Part shown: piece after piece, positions 21,113-33,100 of the stretch
How the letters are laid out: every line of letters starts with the position of its first letter
Numbering within the stretch: position 1 is the stretch's first letter
Source: Acytostelium subglobosum LB1
Lineage: Eukaryota; Evosea; Eumycetozoa; Acytosteliales; Acytosteliaceae
Length of the DNA stretch: 64,000 nt
Reading direction: 5' to 3'
NCBI RefSeq assembly: GCF_000787575.1
Contig: NW_012236505.1
Coordinates: 1 to 64,000 of the forward strand
Made by a program: the position numbers and the translations under genes
The notes under the pieces: generated by a model
Databases searched by the model: none
What the model saw: the letters and a program-made list of their open reading frames with translations, nothing else
Told to the model about the DNA's origin: nothing

Positions 21113-21612
21113 GTGGGGGATCTTGTGCCTTGCAAAGATGGACCACCAATATCGGGGGTTATGTTGATGAAGTCTATGATATATGAATGTGTGTAGTCAA
21201 CAACCAAGGACACCAAGAAGGTGGAGTAGGAGGATCACTTCTTATTTACTTACTTGGCAAAGACACGAGCTTCCAAGTGGAGAAATAAAAGATTGATTGA
21301 TTGATTGATCTTTGGGACCCACCAAGGTTGTCCTTGGAAGCCACCCCACCAACCACATCAGGGAGTGTAGTGTAGTTGATCGTGATCACTACTGGTCGGT
21401 CGAGTCATAATCACTGGCTGTCAACCCAACCTGGGTGGTGTGTCCGAGGTCGTGTTTTGTTGTTGTCCTGTGGTCCTCACCTTGAGAAGATGAGGGGGTG
21501 AGGTGTGTCTGTCCAAGAATGAACAAACGAACGAACGACTCGTGTATTTGCAAAAGGTCGTCGTTTATTCTTCATGTTACATTTGCCGCAAGCAAAAGCC
21601 TGTCAGTCAGGC

Positions 21613-22242
21613 TTAAATGCTTGGTATGGCCAGTGCCAGCCAGCCTCCAATCATTGCCAGTCCGCCAAGTGGTGTGACAGCACCCTATGTGTGTGAGGAA
21701 GAGACGACCAATAGTCAGCAAATGGTCTTTGTCCGTGAGCCAGATGTTACCAACACCCAGTGATTTGATTTGGTGTGATGTAATCATCACTGGATCATCA
21801 CGAAAATAAAAAGTACATGTGCACATCATAATGATGTTGGTGATGATATTGAAATGATTGAATTAATACATACCAAGACCTTCTTATCTGATAATGTCAA
21901 CACATAGAGTGAGCCAGAGAACAGGACAGTGCCACCCAATAACAATGGACCAGCAATAGCATGATGCTTGGAGAATGGTACCAACATCAATGCCACTAAA
22001 TTGAATGATTGAATGGTTGATTGTTAGAATAACACTCTCGAGAGTGGCCCACTCAATGGCATGGATGGACTTTGATTACCAGAGTGAATGAGATGATAGT
22101 TAGCAGCAGTCTTCCAAGTGTCCAACTTCTTTGGGTCCTTGACATGGTCTTTAAGGCCATGACCACCGAATGCACCAGTACAAATAGCTAATGCACCTGA
22201 TACACCACCAATAGTCCACCAGATTGAGGCAGCAGGATTCAT
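21613..22242 (-). CDS. tmem256: TMEM256/DUF423 family small membrane protein
   Basis: Three exons: 22242-22080, 21995-21874 and 21684-21613, giving 118 residues (human TMEM256 is 113). The assembled protein has four hydrophobic segments and the family signatures: GALAICTGAFGGHGLKDH near the N-terminus, then WKTAANYHLIHSVALML, then GPLLLGGTVLFSGSLYVL and a C-terminal GAVTPLGGLAMIGGWLAL. The family is found from bacteria (YgdD) to human, sits in membranes (mitochondrial in animals), and has no established biochemical role. The splice sites are standard GT-AG and each junction falls inside a conserved block, which fixes them. It is divergent from the SETD3-like gene with 280 bp between starts. 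Confidence 0.92.
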
Positions 22243-22522
22243 CTTTATATATATAGTATATAACTTATAATTGTAAGTTGTATCTCTAATGTCTGATTGA
22301 ATGAACTTTGATAAATGATTGGCTGAAGTCAATTGAATTGGAAGAATTGGAAGAATTGGGCAAGATCTTCAAAAAATTGAAGTTGACTCAATGAGATGAT
22401 GACTTCACAACCATGTGACCTTTTGGAACTGACATTCATTATCATTATTCATACATTACTTAAACATTCATACATTCATACATTCAAACATACATATAAT
22501 ATAGAGTATTAAGAGATAAACA

Positions 22523-24467
22523 ATGATTAAAGCATTGGCAGCTGTAAAGGAATGGGTCAACACCATTGATGAACAAGAGAAGAATGCAGGACCAAATGTA
22601 ACAGACTTTAATAAGTTTGAGAAGTCCTACGCCAATGTCCAGAAGCTCATTGACCTACAGGCTGCTCTAAAGAAGACACGTAAGTACAATACAAAGTGTG
22701 ATACTCATCAAATATCATCACTAACTCAATCAATCAATCAATCATATGTTATGATAATAATAGAGAAGGATCAACCACAACAAGAGGTTGTATTAACAGA
22801 GAATCAGATAATTGAACAATTCCAACAGTGGCTTGTTAGTAATGGATGTGCAGAGACATTTACCAAGGTTAAGATTGTGAAGAACTTGGCAGAGGGCGCA
22901 GGATTGGTGGCAATCACCGATATTAAGGAGGGCGAGGAGTTCATTGTTGTGCCCCACAAGTTGTTCATGACGCAGGAGACTGCACTCAAATCGTTTGGAG
23001 ACAAGGTGGCCAAGGATCGCATGTTTATGATGCTGCCAAACATGCCACTGGTGATCCAATTGATCCAGGAGAAGGTGGCCAAGCAGTCGTTCTGGGCTCC
23101 CTACATCAGGATGCTGCCAAAGACCTACAAGACATCACTCTACTTCACATTGGACGAGTATCGCTTGCTTCAGGGCTCGCCCGTGCTCGACGAGGCCATC
23201 AACACATTCAGGAACACCATTCGTCAGTACTGCTACCTCTACGACTTTTTGACCAAGAACATCGGCATCGTCTCCACGTCCGTCTTCACTTGGGAGATGT
23301 ACGTGTGGGCCCTGTCGACGTTGATGTCACGCCAGAACCAGATCCCGCTGACGGCACCCCCAAAGGGTGGCCACGGCCACTACCACGGCAGCCAGATGTC
23401 ACTGGTGCCATTCTGGGACCTGTGCAACCATCTGGTGAGTGGCCGCATCACCACTTTCTACGAGACTGATCGCCATGCACTCACATGCTCGGCCGTCAAG
23501 CCGTTCAAGGCTGGCGACCAAGTGTACATCCACTATGGCGACCGCAACAACGTCCAGCTGCTGCTCTACAGCGGCTTCTGTCTAAAGAACAACCCTTACG
23601 ACAATTTCAAGCTCAAGCTGCAGCTCGACCCTGCCGAACCCATGATGCACGAGAAGATCCACATCCTGGAGGAGCGCGGTCTGTCGTCCATGGGCCACGT
23701 CTTCCTTGCGAATGCTTCAACACCAGCAGCATCCGAGCCATCGTTGCCCGATGCCGTCATCCCATTCTTCCGTGTCTATGCCATGAACGAGAAGGAGGTC
23801 GAGAAGTTCGCCCCCAACATGGAGCAACATCACCACGATCACTCCAGCAGTCTCAATGAGCCCAACTTCCAAGCGCGTCTATTGATCAGTGAACAAAACG
23901 AGCAGGCTGCTTACAACTCATTGCTAGCTTACCTCAAGAAGAAGCTGGCCTCTTACCCAACTACCCTAGTGGTATGTATACCTACCTCATTCAATCAATC
24001 AGTCAATCAATCGATCACTAACTCACTCACTCGCTGCCACAACAGGAGGACGAGCAGCATCTAGCAAAGAACCCGATCAACTTTGTCAGGTTCACACTAT
24101 ACATTAGAATCACCGAGAAGAAGGTGTTGGAGCGTTACATTAAGCTGGTGGAGTCAATGATCCAGAAGGGAGTCATGACGTATTATGTGGAGCCAGTGGC
24201 CGAGCCGGAGCACCACAATTGCGACGACCACGGACATAAGCCACNNNNNNNNNNNNNNNNNNNNNNNNNNNNNNNNNNNNNNNNNNNNNNNNNNNNNNNN
24301 NNNNNNNNNNNNNNNNNNNNNNNNNNNNNNNNNNNNNNNNNNNNCACGCCGCACCTAAAGACCACGGACANAGCCATGCTGAACACCACGGNCANAGTCA
24401 TGCCGGTGGTGANGATCATCANGGTCATAGTCATGCAGGTGGTGATGCTCATGGTCACAACCATTGA
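22523..24467 (+). CDS. SETD3-like protein methyltransferase with His-rich tail (contains assembly gap)
   Basis: Exons 22523-22679, 22764-23971 and 24046-24467, the last interrupted by 100 Ns. SETD3 methylates a histidine of actin in animals. The split SET domain is clear: GAGLVAITDIKEGEEFIVVP, FWAPYIRMLP, the MSRQNQIPL segment, LVPFWDLCNHLVSG, and VYIHYGDRNNVQLLLYSGF with the catalytic-site Tyr. A Rubisco-LSMT-type substrate-binding domain follows (about 330-500). The helical N-terminus also fits SETD3. After the gap the reading frame giving HGHSHAEHHGHSHAGG and ending NH-stop continues the His-rich run seen before the gap, so a long His/Gly/Asp tail is likely; SETD3 proteins I know lack this. 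Intron 1 is 84 nt, in frame and without a stop. The true gap length is unknown because the two sides are out of phase at 100. Confidence 0.88.
24245..24344. other. Assembly gap (100 N) inside the SETD3-like gene
   Basis: Exactly 100 Ns, a placeholder length. Both flanks encode His-rich repeats (GACCACGGACA occurs on each side, near 24226 and 24360), and five further single Ns lie within 80 bases downstream. A tandem repeat probably collapsed here. Confidence 0.95.
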
Positions 24468-24611
24468 TTGATTGATTGATTGATTGATGATGTACTGCAA
24501 TAAAGTGTGAAAGAGTGTCTTCTCTGTCTCTGTCGAAGTCGTAGTCATAGTCGTAATCATCGTGTTTGTTTGTTGTACTAGTATATATATTATCGTTCGT
24601 TCGTTGTTTGT

Positions 24612-24943
24612 TTACTGTTGACTGACAGTCGTTGCTGACAGATCTACCTTTGGAATCAAGAATGGTCCTCTCGATGGCTTATTGCTTCCTCTAATCGTAA
24701 ACTTTCTCTTGATAACTCCTTGACTAATCAAGTCTCTAATACCTGATCCTGTTAAATATCATTGATTGATTGATTCATCGATTCGTTAGTTACTCATCTT
24801 TACATGTTGTAAGAATGAATGAATGAATGAGTCATACTCGTTCTAGTCTGTTGAATTGTCTCCATCTTTGTTGGGTCTAGCCATATTTTGCGTGCGCCGA
24901 CCTTCAGCAGTCTCATTGCCAGTTCCTTTGGTGAGTACAACAT
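24612..24943 (-). CDS. Short eL19-like (ribosomal protein L19e N-domain) protein
   Basis: Two exons: 24943-24838 and 24748-24612, giving 80 residues. The intron is 89 nt and carries a GTAACTAACG branch motif and ATTTAACAG acceptor. The protein has the eL19 N-terminal helical domain: LAMRLLKVGARKIWLDPTKM, then TRTRSGIRDLISQGVIKRK. This matches the family pattern VGxxxVWxDPxxxxEI ... RxxIRxLIxxGxIxxK. Cytosolic eL19 is about 185-195 residues, with a long basic helix that is missing here; this protein ends shortly after GSNKPSRGPFLIPK. It is therefore either a mitochondrial or specialised paralog, or a truncated copy. Splicing is intact and the frame open. Divergent from the DUF4604 gene with 182 bp between starts. 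Confidence 0.7.
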
Positions 24944-25125
24944 TGTGTATTTATGTATATGTAGATAGATGATTATTATCTAATTGTGCACAATGCAGAT
25001 GTGTGGATCACACAAAGTCGACAACAACTTTGAAGAAAGTTCGCGTTTTGACACTTTCTCATCACTACACTCTTTCATTCATTCAAAGTTGAGAGAGATA
25101 GAGATACTATCATATATATATTAGT

Positions 25126-25773
25126 ATGAGTGACAAGAAGGGAGGATTGGGAAAGCATACTTTGCAATATACAAGGGCAACACCAAAGTTCTTGCAAAAG
25201 TTAAAGGCACAACATCTACCAAATGAAGTGGATATCAATGATAAGTTCAAGGAGTATATGTCAAAGGATGGCAGTGGCGGAGATGGCAATGACAATATAG
25301 ATGATGACGATGAACAACAAGAGGATGAGATTGAGAAGGAGGCAAGACTAAGAGCACTGGATGCCTATAATGTCAGTGTGGAAGCGCGCAAAGCACGTCT
25401 ATATGAGAAGGACGACCTGGAGAAGAAGGCGCTCGAGGAGGAGCGTCAACGACGCATCGAGCAGGATCAGTTGGAGGAGGAGCGTGCCAAGGCCACTGGA
25501 GAGGTGCGTAAGATCAAGTTCCAAAAGCCACTCAAGAAGTTGGATGCATCAGACAGCGCTGGCTCGTCGTCTTCCACCATCAACACGAGCAGTACACGAC
25601 AGCCTGGTAGCGCAGCAGGTAGCAACACGTCAACTGATCTCAAACAGACACTTCAACAAATCAAGAAGACCAAACAGAGTCCCAAGGCTCAGATGCAGTC
25701 CAAGTCAAAGACCAAGACAGTCGATGCCAACACATCCACCAGGATGCTATCATTCGATGAGGATGAGATGTAG
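25126..25773 (+). CDS. KIAA1143-like protein (DUF4604)
   Basis: A single exon of 215 residues. The family signature is at the two ends: an N-terminal LQYTRATPKFLQKLKAQH (human VSYVRPAEPAFLARFK) and a C-terminal MLSFDEDEM (human LLSFDNEDE). Between them is an acidic stretch (about 50-70), a charged coiled coil (70-130) and KIKFQKPLKK, matching the conserved Arg/Lys-Pro segment. The rest is Ser/Thr/Lys-rich and probably disordered. DUF4604 proteins are nuclear and of unknown function. The ATG at 25126 follows an A/T-rich leader and matches the family start. Confidence 0.85.
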   Translation: MSDKKGGLGKHTLQYTRATPKFLQKLKAQHLPNEVDINDKFKEYMSKDGSGGDGNDNIDDDDEQQEDEIEKEARLRALDAYNVSVEARKARLYEKDDLEKKALEEERQRRIEQDQLEEERAKATGEVRKIKFQKPLKKLDASDSAGSSSSTINTSSTRQPGSAAGSNTSTDLKQTLQQIKKTKQSPKAQMQSKSKTKTVDANTSTRMLSFDEDEM

Positions 25774-26867
25774 TCGTGCACCAAGTGGAATGGACCCAGG
25801 TCCATCAGACCCAACCCTTTCGCATAACCATCTCTGTCATGGATCGATACCAATCATACTTTACTGTGGTCAAACAAACGAATGTCATATACCATGGTAC
25901 ATCTGCCTCTTGCCAGAGAGGAATGAGACCATCACGATTGCGATGTAGTCATCTCCAACTCATGCATGTATGCCAAGATCTGTGTTGCCTCCAACACAAA
26001 CAACAACACGACAAAATTGATCAAAAATTGTCGGGCGATGGACTTCACAACAACCCTTCACAAAGGTCCTTGCCGGTAAGCCACCAAACCAAAGGGCGTG
26101 ATGTGGTGTGGCTGGCGAATCAGTTTGAGCCAACACAATAAACATTGCACATGTCTTCCTCCTCTTGCACCAAACACCTACTGTTCATTACTCGTTGCCC
26201 CTCTGACACATCATAGACACAACAACAACAACAACAACAATAATATTACATCGCGGTCGATCAGTGTCATATCAATCCATCCCGTCCATCCATCCACCAT
26301 TCAGTCTGACTCATTCAGGAGAAGAAGTACATCGTCCGGCCGGGACCAATAGACGTCTCGACTCATCTTCATTGTCATTCAATCAATCAATCAAATCAAT
26401 CAAACATATAATTGGTAAGTTTAAAAGTTGTGTGTCCTCAAGTCAAGTCCAGTCAGTGTGAATGATTGAATGGATCGGCATTTGATCAATCAACTGTTGT
26501 GATGTGGTTGGTGTGTGGAGTGAGTGTGTGTGTATGTGTTGCCAACTACCAACCCTCCATCCATCACAGCAACATTGCATTCATCATTCATCCCCCATTC
26601 ATTGATGTGCGCTTGATGAGCTAGCAAACACATTGATCAATCCATCCACAGCATATACTTAGTATAAGTATACTAATACTCATCGATCATCCATCCATCC
26701 ATACTCATAGGGTACAAGTCCAGTCAACTCTATCTTTATCTCTATCTCTATCTATCTATCTTTATTTATTTATTTATTACTTCCACATAACAACAACAAC
26801 AACAACAATTGTACATTTATAACAATCAATCAAAGGACAACCAACAGAGGAAAGAGAGAGAGATAGG
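25774..26867. other. Intergenic, 1.1 kb, no gene seen
   Basis: It lies between the DUF4604 stop and the Rho GEF start. Tracts of CAACAACAA (26220-26243), CATCCATCCATC, CTATCTCTATC and TTATTTATTTA sit upstream of the GEF and probably form its promoter and leader. Open frames of 60-120 codons here are repetitive and are not called. Confidence 0.5.
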
Positions 26868-29800
26868 ATGACAAGTAGACCAGCATTAAGAGGGACAAAG
26901 TCCAACTTCAATTTGAATGCCAATGTATCATCGATTACGGATGAGGGCGTGGTCAATTTCTTAAAGACAGAGTTCAACGTGCGCAGATGGATAGAGGAGT
27001 CGTTGCAAATACGTTTCAGAGGTGACTTCTACGAACAGTTGCGCAATGGTATAGCCCTATGCCATCTTGCCAACTCAATATCACATGATGCCGTGCCAAA
27101 GATACAGGAGAACACAAAGATTGTAAGTTGGTGGCAACAGTGTGGCGAAAGTGTGGCGATAGTGGAAACAAGTGTGGCGACAGAACGGAAACAAACAGTG
27201 GCGCGGCAACAACCAACAATATGGCATTGACTGACATCTAAACAACAATAATAGGAGTTCAAACTGTTGGAGAATCTTAACTTCTTTTTGGCAGCATTGA
27301 CAGAGGAGTTTGGAATACCAAGACATAAGATGTTTCAGGTATCAGACTTGTATGAGTATGGTAACAAGGTGAGAGTGGTTGAGTGTCTGTTGGCATTGTC
27401 ACAGGTGGCTGAAGCCCGTGGCTATCCCACAGTCTATAAGACCATTGATCCACCCAAGACTGCCATCACCATGCCTCGTGGCGAGGCACTCACCGAGCTC
27501 AAGTACTATCTGGCGCAGATCAAAGAGGCCAAGACGGTCAAGGTTGCTCGCAAAGGTGCTGTCATTTTGAAGACTCAGATGGCTCTGCTATCTGGCAAGA
27601 ATGTCGATTGTAAGTGTGTTTGTTGGCACGGATGTGTCTGTTGGCTCAGTACTCATCCTAACGCCCTTCCTCACCTACCTAGTTGCCAAGTGCGAGAAAG
27701 GATTCATTGCATTCCAATCACTATGGAGAGGATTCAAAGCAAGAGAACTCCTGAAGAAGAGAAGTATGCATTATCAACTTGTTGGAGGAGGAGGTGGTAG
27801 TGGTGGAAGGTGGAAGTTGGATGTTGGAAGTTGAAGTTGGTCATGTGCGAGGTCTAACACAACACATACAATCTCGCGCACCTTTCAAACAGAGCGTGAC
27901 TGTGCATACAGAGACAAGATCACACATGAGATATACAAGACCGAGATAGACTATGTCGCCAACCTGGAAATATGTATAAATGTACGTGGACTGGACTCTC
28001 GCGAGTGTAGGTCCATCAATCATCCACTCACTCACTCACTCAATCCAATCAATCAATCAATCGACTACAGGAATATATGAAACCATTGACAGATAAGGAG
28101 TTGTTGACCAAGGAACAGACAAAGGTGATCTTCTCAGATATACATGTGATTCGCGACTTTGGCCAGAAGCTGATCAATCAATTGAAGCCACGCGTTGAGA
28201 ACTGGAACCATCATCAGAAGTTGGGCGACATCTTCTTTGGCATCTCAGAGTCGTTCAGGGTGTACACTGGCTACATCCAGAACTACAACAACGCATTGGA
28301 GATGCTGGAGGAGGTCAAGAAGAAGGAGAAGGTGGGCACCACCCTGGCAGAGATGCGCGCATCGCCCGCCTGCAAGACATTCGACGTAACATACTTCCTC
28401 ATCATGCCAGTGCAACGTGTGCCTCGCTACAGCCTACTGCTGTCCGATCTGGTCAAGCACACGTGGACCGATCACCCAGACTACAAGACCCTGGTGGACG
28501 CCACCGAGCGAATGAAGGCTGTTGCCACCTTCCTGAACGAGAAGAAGCGTGAAGGCGAGAACACCAAGAAGTTCATCGAGATCATGTCATCACTTGAGAA
28601 GGCTCCTGTATGTGTATAGACTTGTCTACGTGCGTGTGTGTGCATGGTCACTAACTCAATCAATCACATAGCCACTCTTTGAGCGCACGAGGAAGTTCAT
28701 CAAGGAGGGAGTGTTCACTACTCCCAAGAAGGAGGAGGTGAGCATCTTCTTGTTCACAGACATCCTGGTATATGGCCGACCAATGCACAGGATGAAGATA
28801 CCAATTGGCGCCAGTCCCACTGGCCCCCTAAAGGTCAAGTACAAGGGACAGATGGAGCTGGCCAACACGACAGTGGGCGAGACACTGTCCGTGCCACTGC
28901 AGCTCACGTTGCACTCCACCGACAATGAGGTAGCATTCATTGTAAACAGTGAGAAGGAGCGCCTCGAGTGGTACAACACGCTGAATAATGCGATCAAGGA
29001 GGCAAGGGACAAGGCAGTGGATCAATCACCCTGTCAGCGAGGATGCAGCATCAGCGGTAGCTGCCGCGCCACAGCTGGACACGTCAATCGAACAGCAGCT
29101 GTCTGAGAGGAAGAAGAAGAAGCTGTCTACAAGCAGTGTGGACTCGCTCCCGACCAATCCGCCACCCTCACCCGCCGTACCAATGCGCTCATCATTGGAC
29201 AGCAGGCCACCAGTCCCATCGAGGAACAGTGGCGAGCAACAGGCGCCAGTCTCGGTCACACCGCCGCAGACTACGCCGGCATCTCCCGCGTCCCCGCCCT
29301 CGCCATCCTCTGCGGCCGCCTCGTCGACCACTGAGAACAAGAAGTCATTCCTAAACACACTGAAGAGGATTGGAAAGAACAAGAACAAGCATCAGACAAT
29401 GACTGGTGGTAGTGGTGGCGATGACGCCGCCGCAGACACATCGATCAAGTCATCTCCAGATGTCCAGCCCTCATCAACAACACCAACGCCAACAACTCCA
29501 TCCTCAACCTCCACGCCATCATCATCAATCACGACAGAAGATCAGTCATCAAACACCACATCAGTGCCAGGCACTGATCAAACGACACCAGACCAAACAC
29601 ATAGCTCCGCGCATCAAGAGAACAAAGCAAACAGACCAAAGAAGAAGAAGCAGCCAAGGTCCAAGGAGGAGGGCAGTGGTGACGGTTCGCGACCTCGATC
29701 GCAGACCCGTCTGCAAAGACTCACTGGCACATTCAGGAAGAAGAAGGACAAGGATCAGTTGGACCAGGCGGCGTTGGACGAGGATTCAGACGGCCAGCTG

Positions 29801-30145
29801 CCTGCCATCACCGTGGACCACGTGACGGCAGATGACAACAACTCCACACATAGCGAGGGCGCAAATGTCAGTTCGGCACATTCAGACACATCGCCAACCG
29901 TCACGCCCGGATCGCTGTCTCGCTCCTCCTCCGAGCCCGAGTACTGCAATGGCGGACATGGCGAAAAGAAGACACTCACCTACGAGCAGATCAAGCAAAC
30001 CAGAGCCGAGCTTGATCCTCTGAGGCTGGAGACCTACCTCTGCGACGAGGAGTTTGTAAAGATATTCGGCATGTCTCAATCACAGTTCAGCGCCCTGCCA
30101 AAGTGGAGGCAGGATCAAAGGAAGCGTGACAAGCAGCTTCTCTAA
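26868..30145 (+). CDS. Rho-family GEF with CH, IQ, DH, PH and villin headpiece domains
   Basis: Six exons: 26868-27122, 27255-27609, 27683-27763, 27914-27981, 28071-28607 and 28672-30145; about 920 residues. Domains: a calponin-homology domain (about 30-150; LRNGIALCHLANSI, DLYEYGNKVRVVECLLAL), an IQ-like motif (FQSLWRGFKARELLKKR), a Dbl-homology domain (about 235-440; EIDYVANLEICI, FLIMPVQRVPRYSLLLSDL), a PH domain (about 440-550; SIFLFTDILVYG, EWYNTLNNAI), a 330-residue Ser/Pro/Thr-rich linker, and a C-terminal villin headpiece (LCDEEFVKIFGMS then FSALPKWRQDQ). It should activate Rac-type GTPases at actin structures; both ends are actin-binding modules. The frame shifts once, near 29031, where a run of three C seems to hold one extra base; reading two gives a smooth join between the PH domain and linker. 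The exon 4 acceptor (27913) is the least certain. Confidence 0.85.
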
Positions 30146-33100
30146 CTTCACAAGTTGTCTTGGCAAGACTGGCTGGCTTGCGGCTGGCTGGTTGGCTGGC
30201 TGGAGTTGGCGCGACCCTTTCATTTGGTGATCTTGGCCTTGAATGATCGATTGATTGACTGACTGACTGACAGCTTGGCATATTGTGACTGTCCGCGGTT
30301 GATTGAGAAGCTTGCAAATATAATAAATATAGTAGAAGAGGTGGGAAGACGATTGTAGACCTTCTTTCCACCCTTTGATCATCACTCTGATTCATCCAGT
30401 TTTTATCTTTGCGTGGAGTTTGGTCCTGGACCGTCATTGGTCACTAGCTCTGATCAAGGTTACATATCACAACGACAATAGTAGTGAGCATCATAATCAT
30501 CATCACTATGGTCCCGGTGATGGAAATTGAATTCATGATTGGATATGACCCGCCAGTCCATTTAAGGTGACTTGGACATCCATTCATTAACCAATCAATC
30601 AACAATCAATCCATTTGTGATATTGAGAGTTATAGTATCTTCTTCATCACACTACCAACAACTATATTTGCCCATGTGCTAGTTACAAGTGCAATCCCAT
30701 CGACACCCATCAATCAATCGCAACTACAACATTGACCAAATTGAATTGGACATGGTAGGATGTCTGAGTGCGTATCCCTCTACTCTTAGATTACACACAC
30801 ATATATATATGATCTTTGCTTGTTACCAAGCACCAACCCTGATGTCATTCAATGAAAGTAGTTTGTTAGTTAGTTAGTAGATAGATAGGTTTAGTTTGTT
30901 TGTCTAGATTCACGATCATAGTGGGCCTCCACAAGACCAACGCACTCAATCACACAATCACACACATAATAATAGTACAATGTGATCACATCTCATCTAG
31001 TTATGTTTGTTTTTATTTCCATGGGGTATGACGACTGGACTCACAGACTGATCAGGTGCTTCGGCATCGCCCACCCATCACCATCACTACCACTCACACA
31101 AACAATGGGAGATTCTTATTGTTCGACCAGCCCCCACATTTTGTGTGCGAGGACCTCTGGTGCACCAACGATCACTCTGGCATAGGGGGGCACTGGACTC
31201 ATTGCACTGGTTACATTGGACTCTGCCCCGCTATGCCAAGACAAGAGGGGCTCACGACCAAAGTGTAGGGGTGGGGCACATATTGCTCAAACCTAATCAA
31301 AAAACTAAACTAAAAACCAAACAAACAAAAGAAAAAACAATCAAATCAATGTCATCATACACACAGGGTGCTCATTTTGATCACACCCTAACCTACATTC
31401 GCGTGTATGATATGTACAAAGTGAATGATTAGTGAGTGAGTTTCTTTGAGTTTATGTATGTACTACTGGATATGGGGATCGCACACAATGTCAACAATGA
31501 TCTAATCGCCGCCATCACCATCAAGCCATCAAAGAATTATAATTCTTAATTGTTTGTTTGTTTGTTTGTTAATCATTCAAATCAATCATAAAAACAGGAA
31601 CACACTGAGCTGACCCAGCCATCACCAACTCCATCCATATTCTTATCCAATCACATACTCAAATCACACAAAGTTGATCGTGATCCACACATCCATCAAA
31701 CTTATTCTTCTTCCTCCTCTTCTTCCACTTCCACTTCTCGCGTGTCAACACTGAGGCACGCCTCAATCCATCACTCCATCACGATCCATTCCACCAACCA
31801 ATCAAACTCAATCAATCCCTCACAGTCACCAAAGCAGGCAGGTGAGTGCACAGTCACCATTGTCATCCAGTTACTCAGTCAGTCCATCAGTCAATCAGTC
31901 AGTTAAGGTAGTTAGTTAGTTAGTCAAGTCAGATTATAACCGCGAGCGAGCTCGAGTTCGAACTGACCCACATCGTATCTCTGCATCAATCACCCCCACC
32001 TACACACACACACCCGCACATCATTTATCATCCGGCCACCCCCACCACACACACACAAACACATTTAATACTACTCTCGGACCGGACAGACAGACAGACC
32101 AGGTCCTCGATCGTCCCGCACCCATCCAGATATTCCTCCAAGTTTGGCCATCCGATTGCACAGCCGTGACTGCCCTGTTTGACTCTCGATCATATCTCCT
32201 GCGACCACCTCCCCCGGGATCAGGATCAGCTCTCACTCTCCTCCTCCCCTTTTCAGATTGTTTATTTGCAACACGCCAGACAACCAATCCAATTGGACAA
32301 ACATATCCAATCACAATAACTACAATAACTACAATAACTACAATAATAATAATTACAAAGTAGAAGAGAAGCTAGAAGAACAGTTCAGACAGCCACAGCA
32401 GCAAGGCCTTTGGTGAGCAGGCACTTCCAGAAAGACACTTTGTCATCAGACCAAGGTATGTCGAGTGATTGAGTGAAGTTGATGATCTTGCATATGCAAC
32501 CCTTCTAACATACATATCCAATCCCATTCACCTCACTGATCAATCCCCAATCCCAATCCAGACTTGACAGAGACATACCCCTACACTACCCCGACAAAGT
32601 CAACTACAATCACCTGTCTTTTGGAATTCATTCATCTGATCACTGACTCAAACATAGACAGACATAAGGTAAGGACTCTCAATTCAATCATTCAAACAAC
32701 ACCAACAACTTCAACAACAAGGACCGATGTGAAGGAAGGGCGGCAATGTCTCCTCAACATTCATTCATTCAGAACGATCACCATCGTCACTCACCCACCC
32801 GCCCCATGTTCCACTTTGCGTTTGTGTAAACACAAACACCCCATGTTTGGTTTGGTTGTCCACCTCAAACAATCAAACAATCAAACAATCAAACAATCAA
32901 ACACAACACTGAACGTCGTTATACAACCTCCTACACGTTAACGATCGTTACACTTGAAAAAGACCAAAGGTCGAGCATGTATGCGTCATTGACCCTTGCT
33001 TGACCCGCCTCCCCGACTCTTGGTCTTGGTCATGTGACCAACACCACTTCCATACCACACATACACTCTCACACACTCGCACTTACCATGATCAATGCCC

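Larger units (their letters stand above)
20321..21612. other. Intergenic region with a candidate stem-loop
   Basis: 1.3 kb between the STAT-like start and the TMEM256 stop. 20340-20385 is a CTTT/GATT microsatellite in the likely STAT 5' leader. On the minus strand GTAAGTATTCG (near 20840-20850) would fit a 5'-UTR intron donor, but no acceptor can be assigned with confidence. 21064-21112 contains a stem-loop (separate entry). The rest shows nothing recognisable. Confidence 0.45.

Noticed and set aside
32021-32314. 97-codon minus-strand frame with Arg/Gly-rich sequence
   Set aside because: No domain, surrounded by low-complexity DNA, no splice partners.
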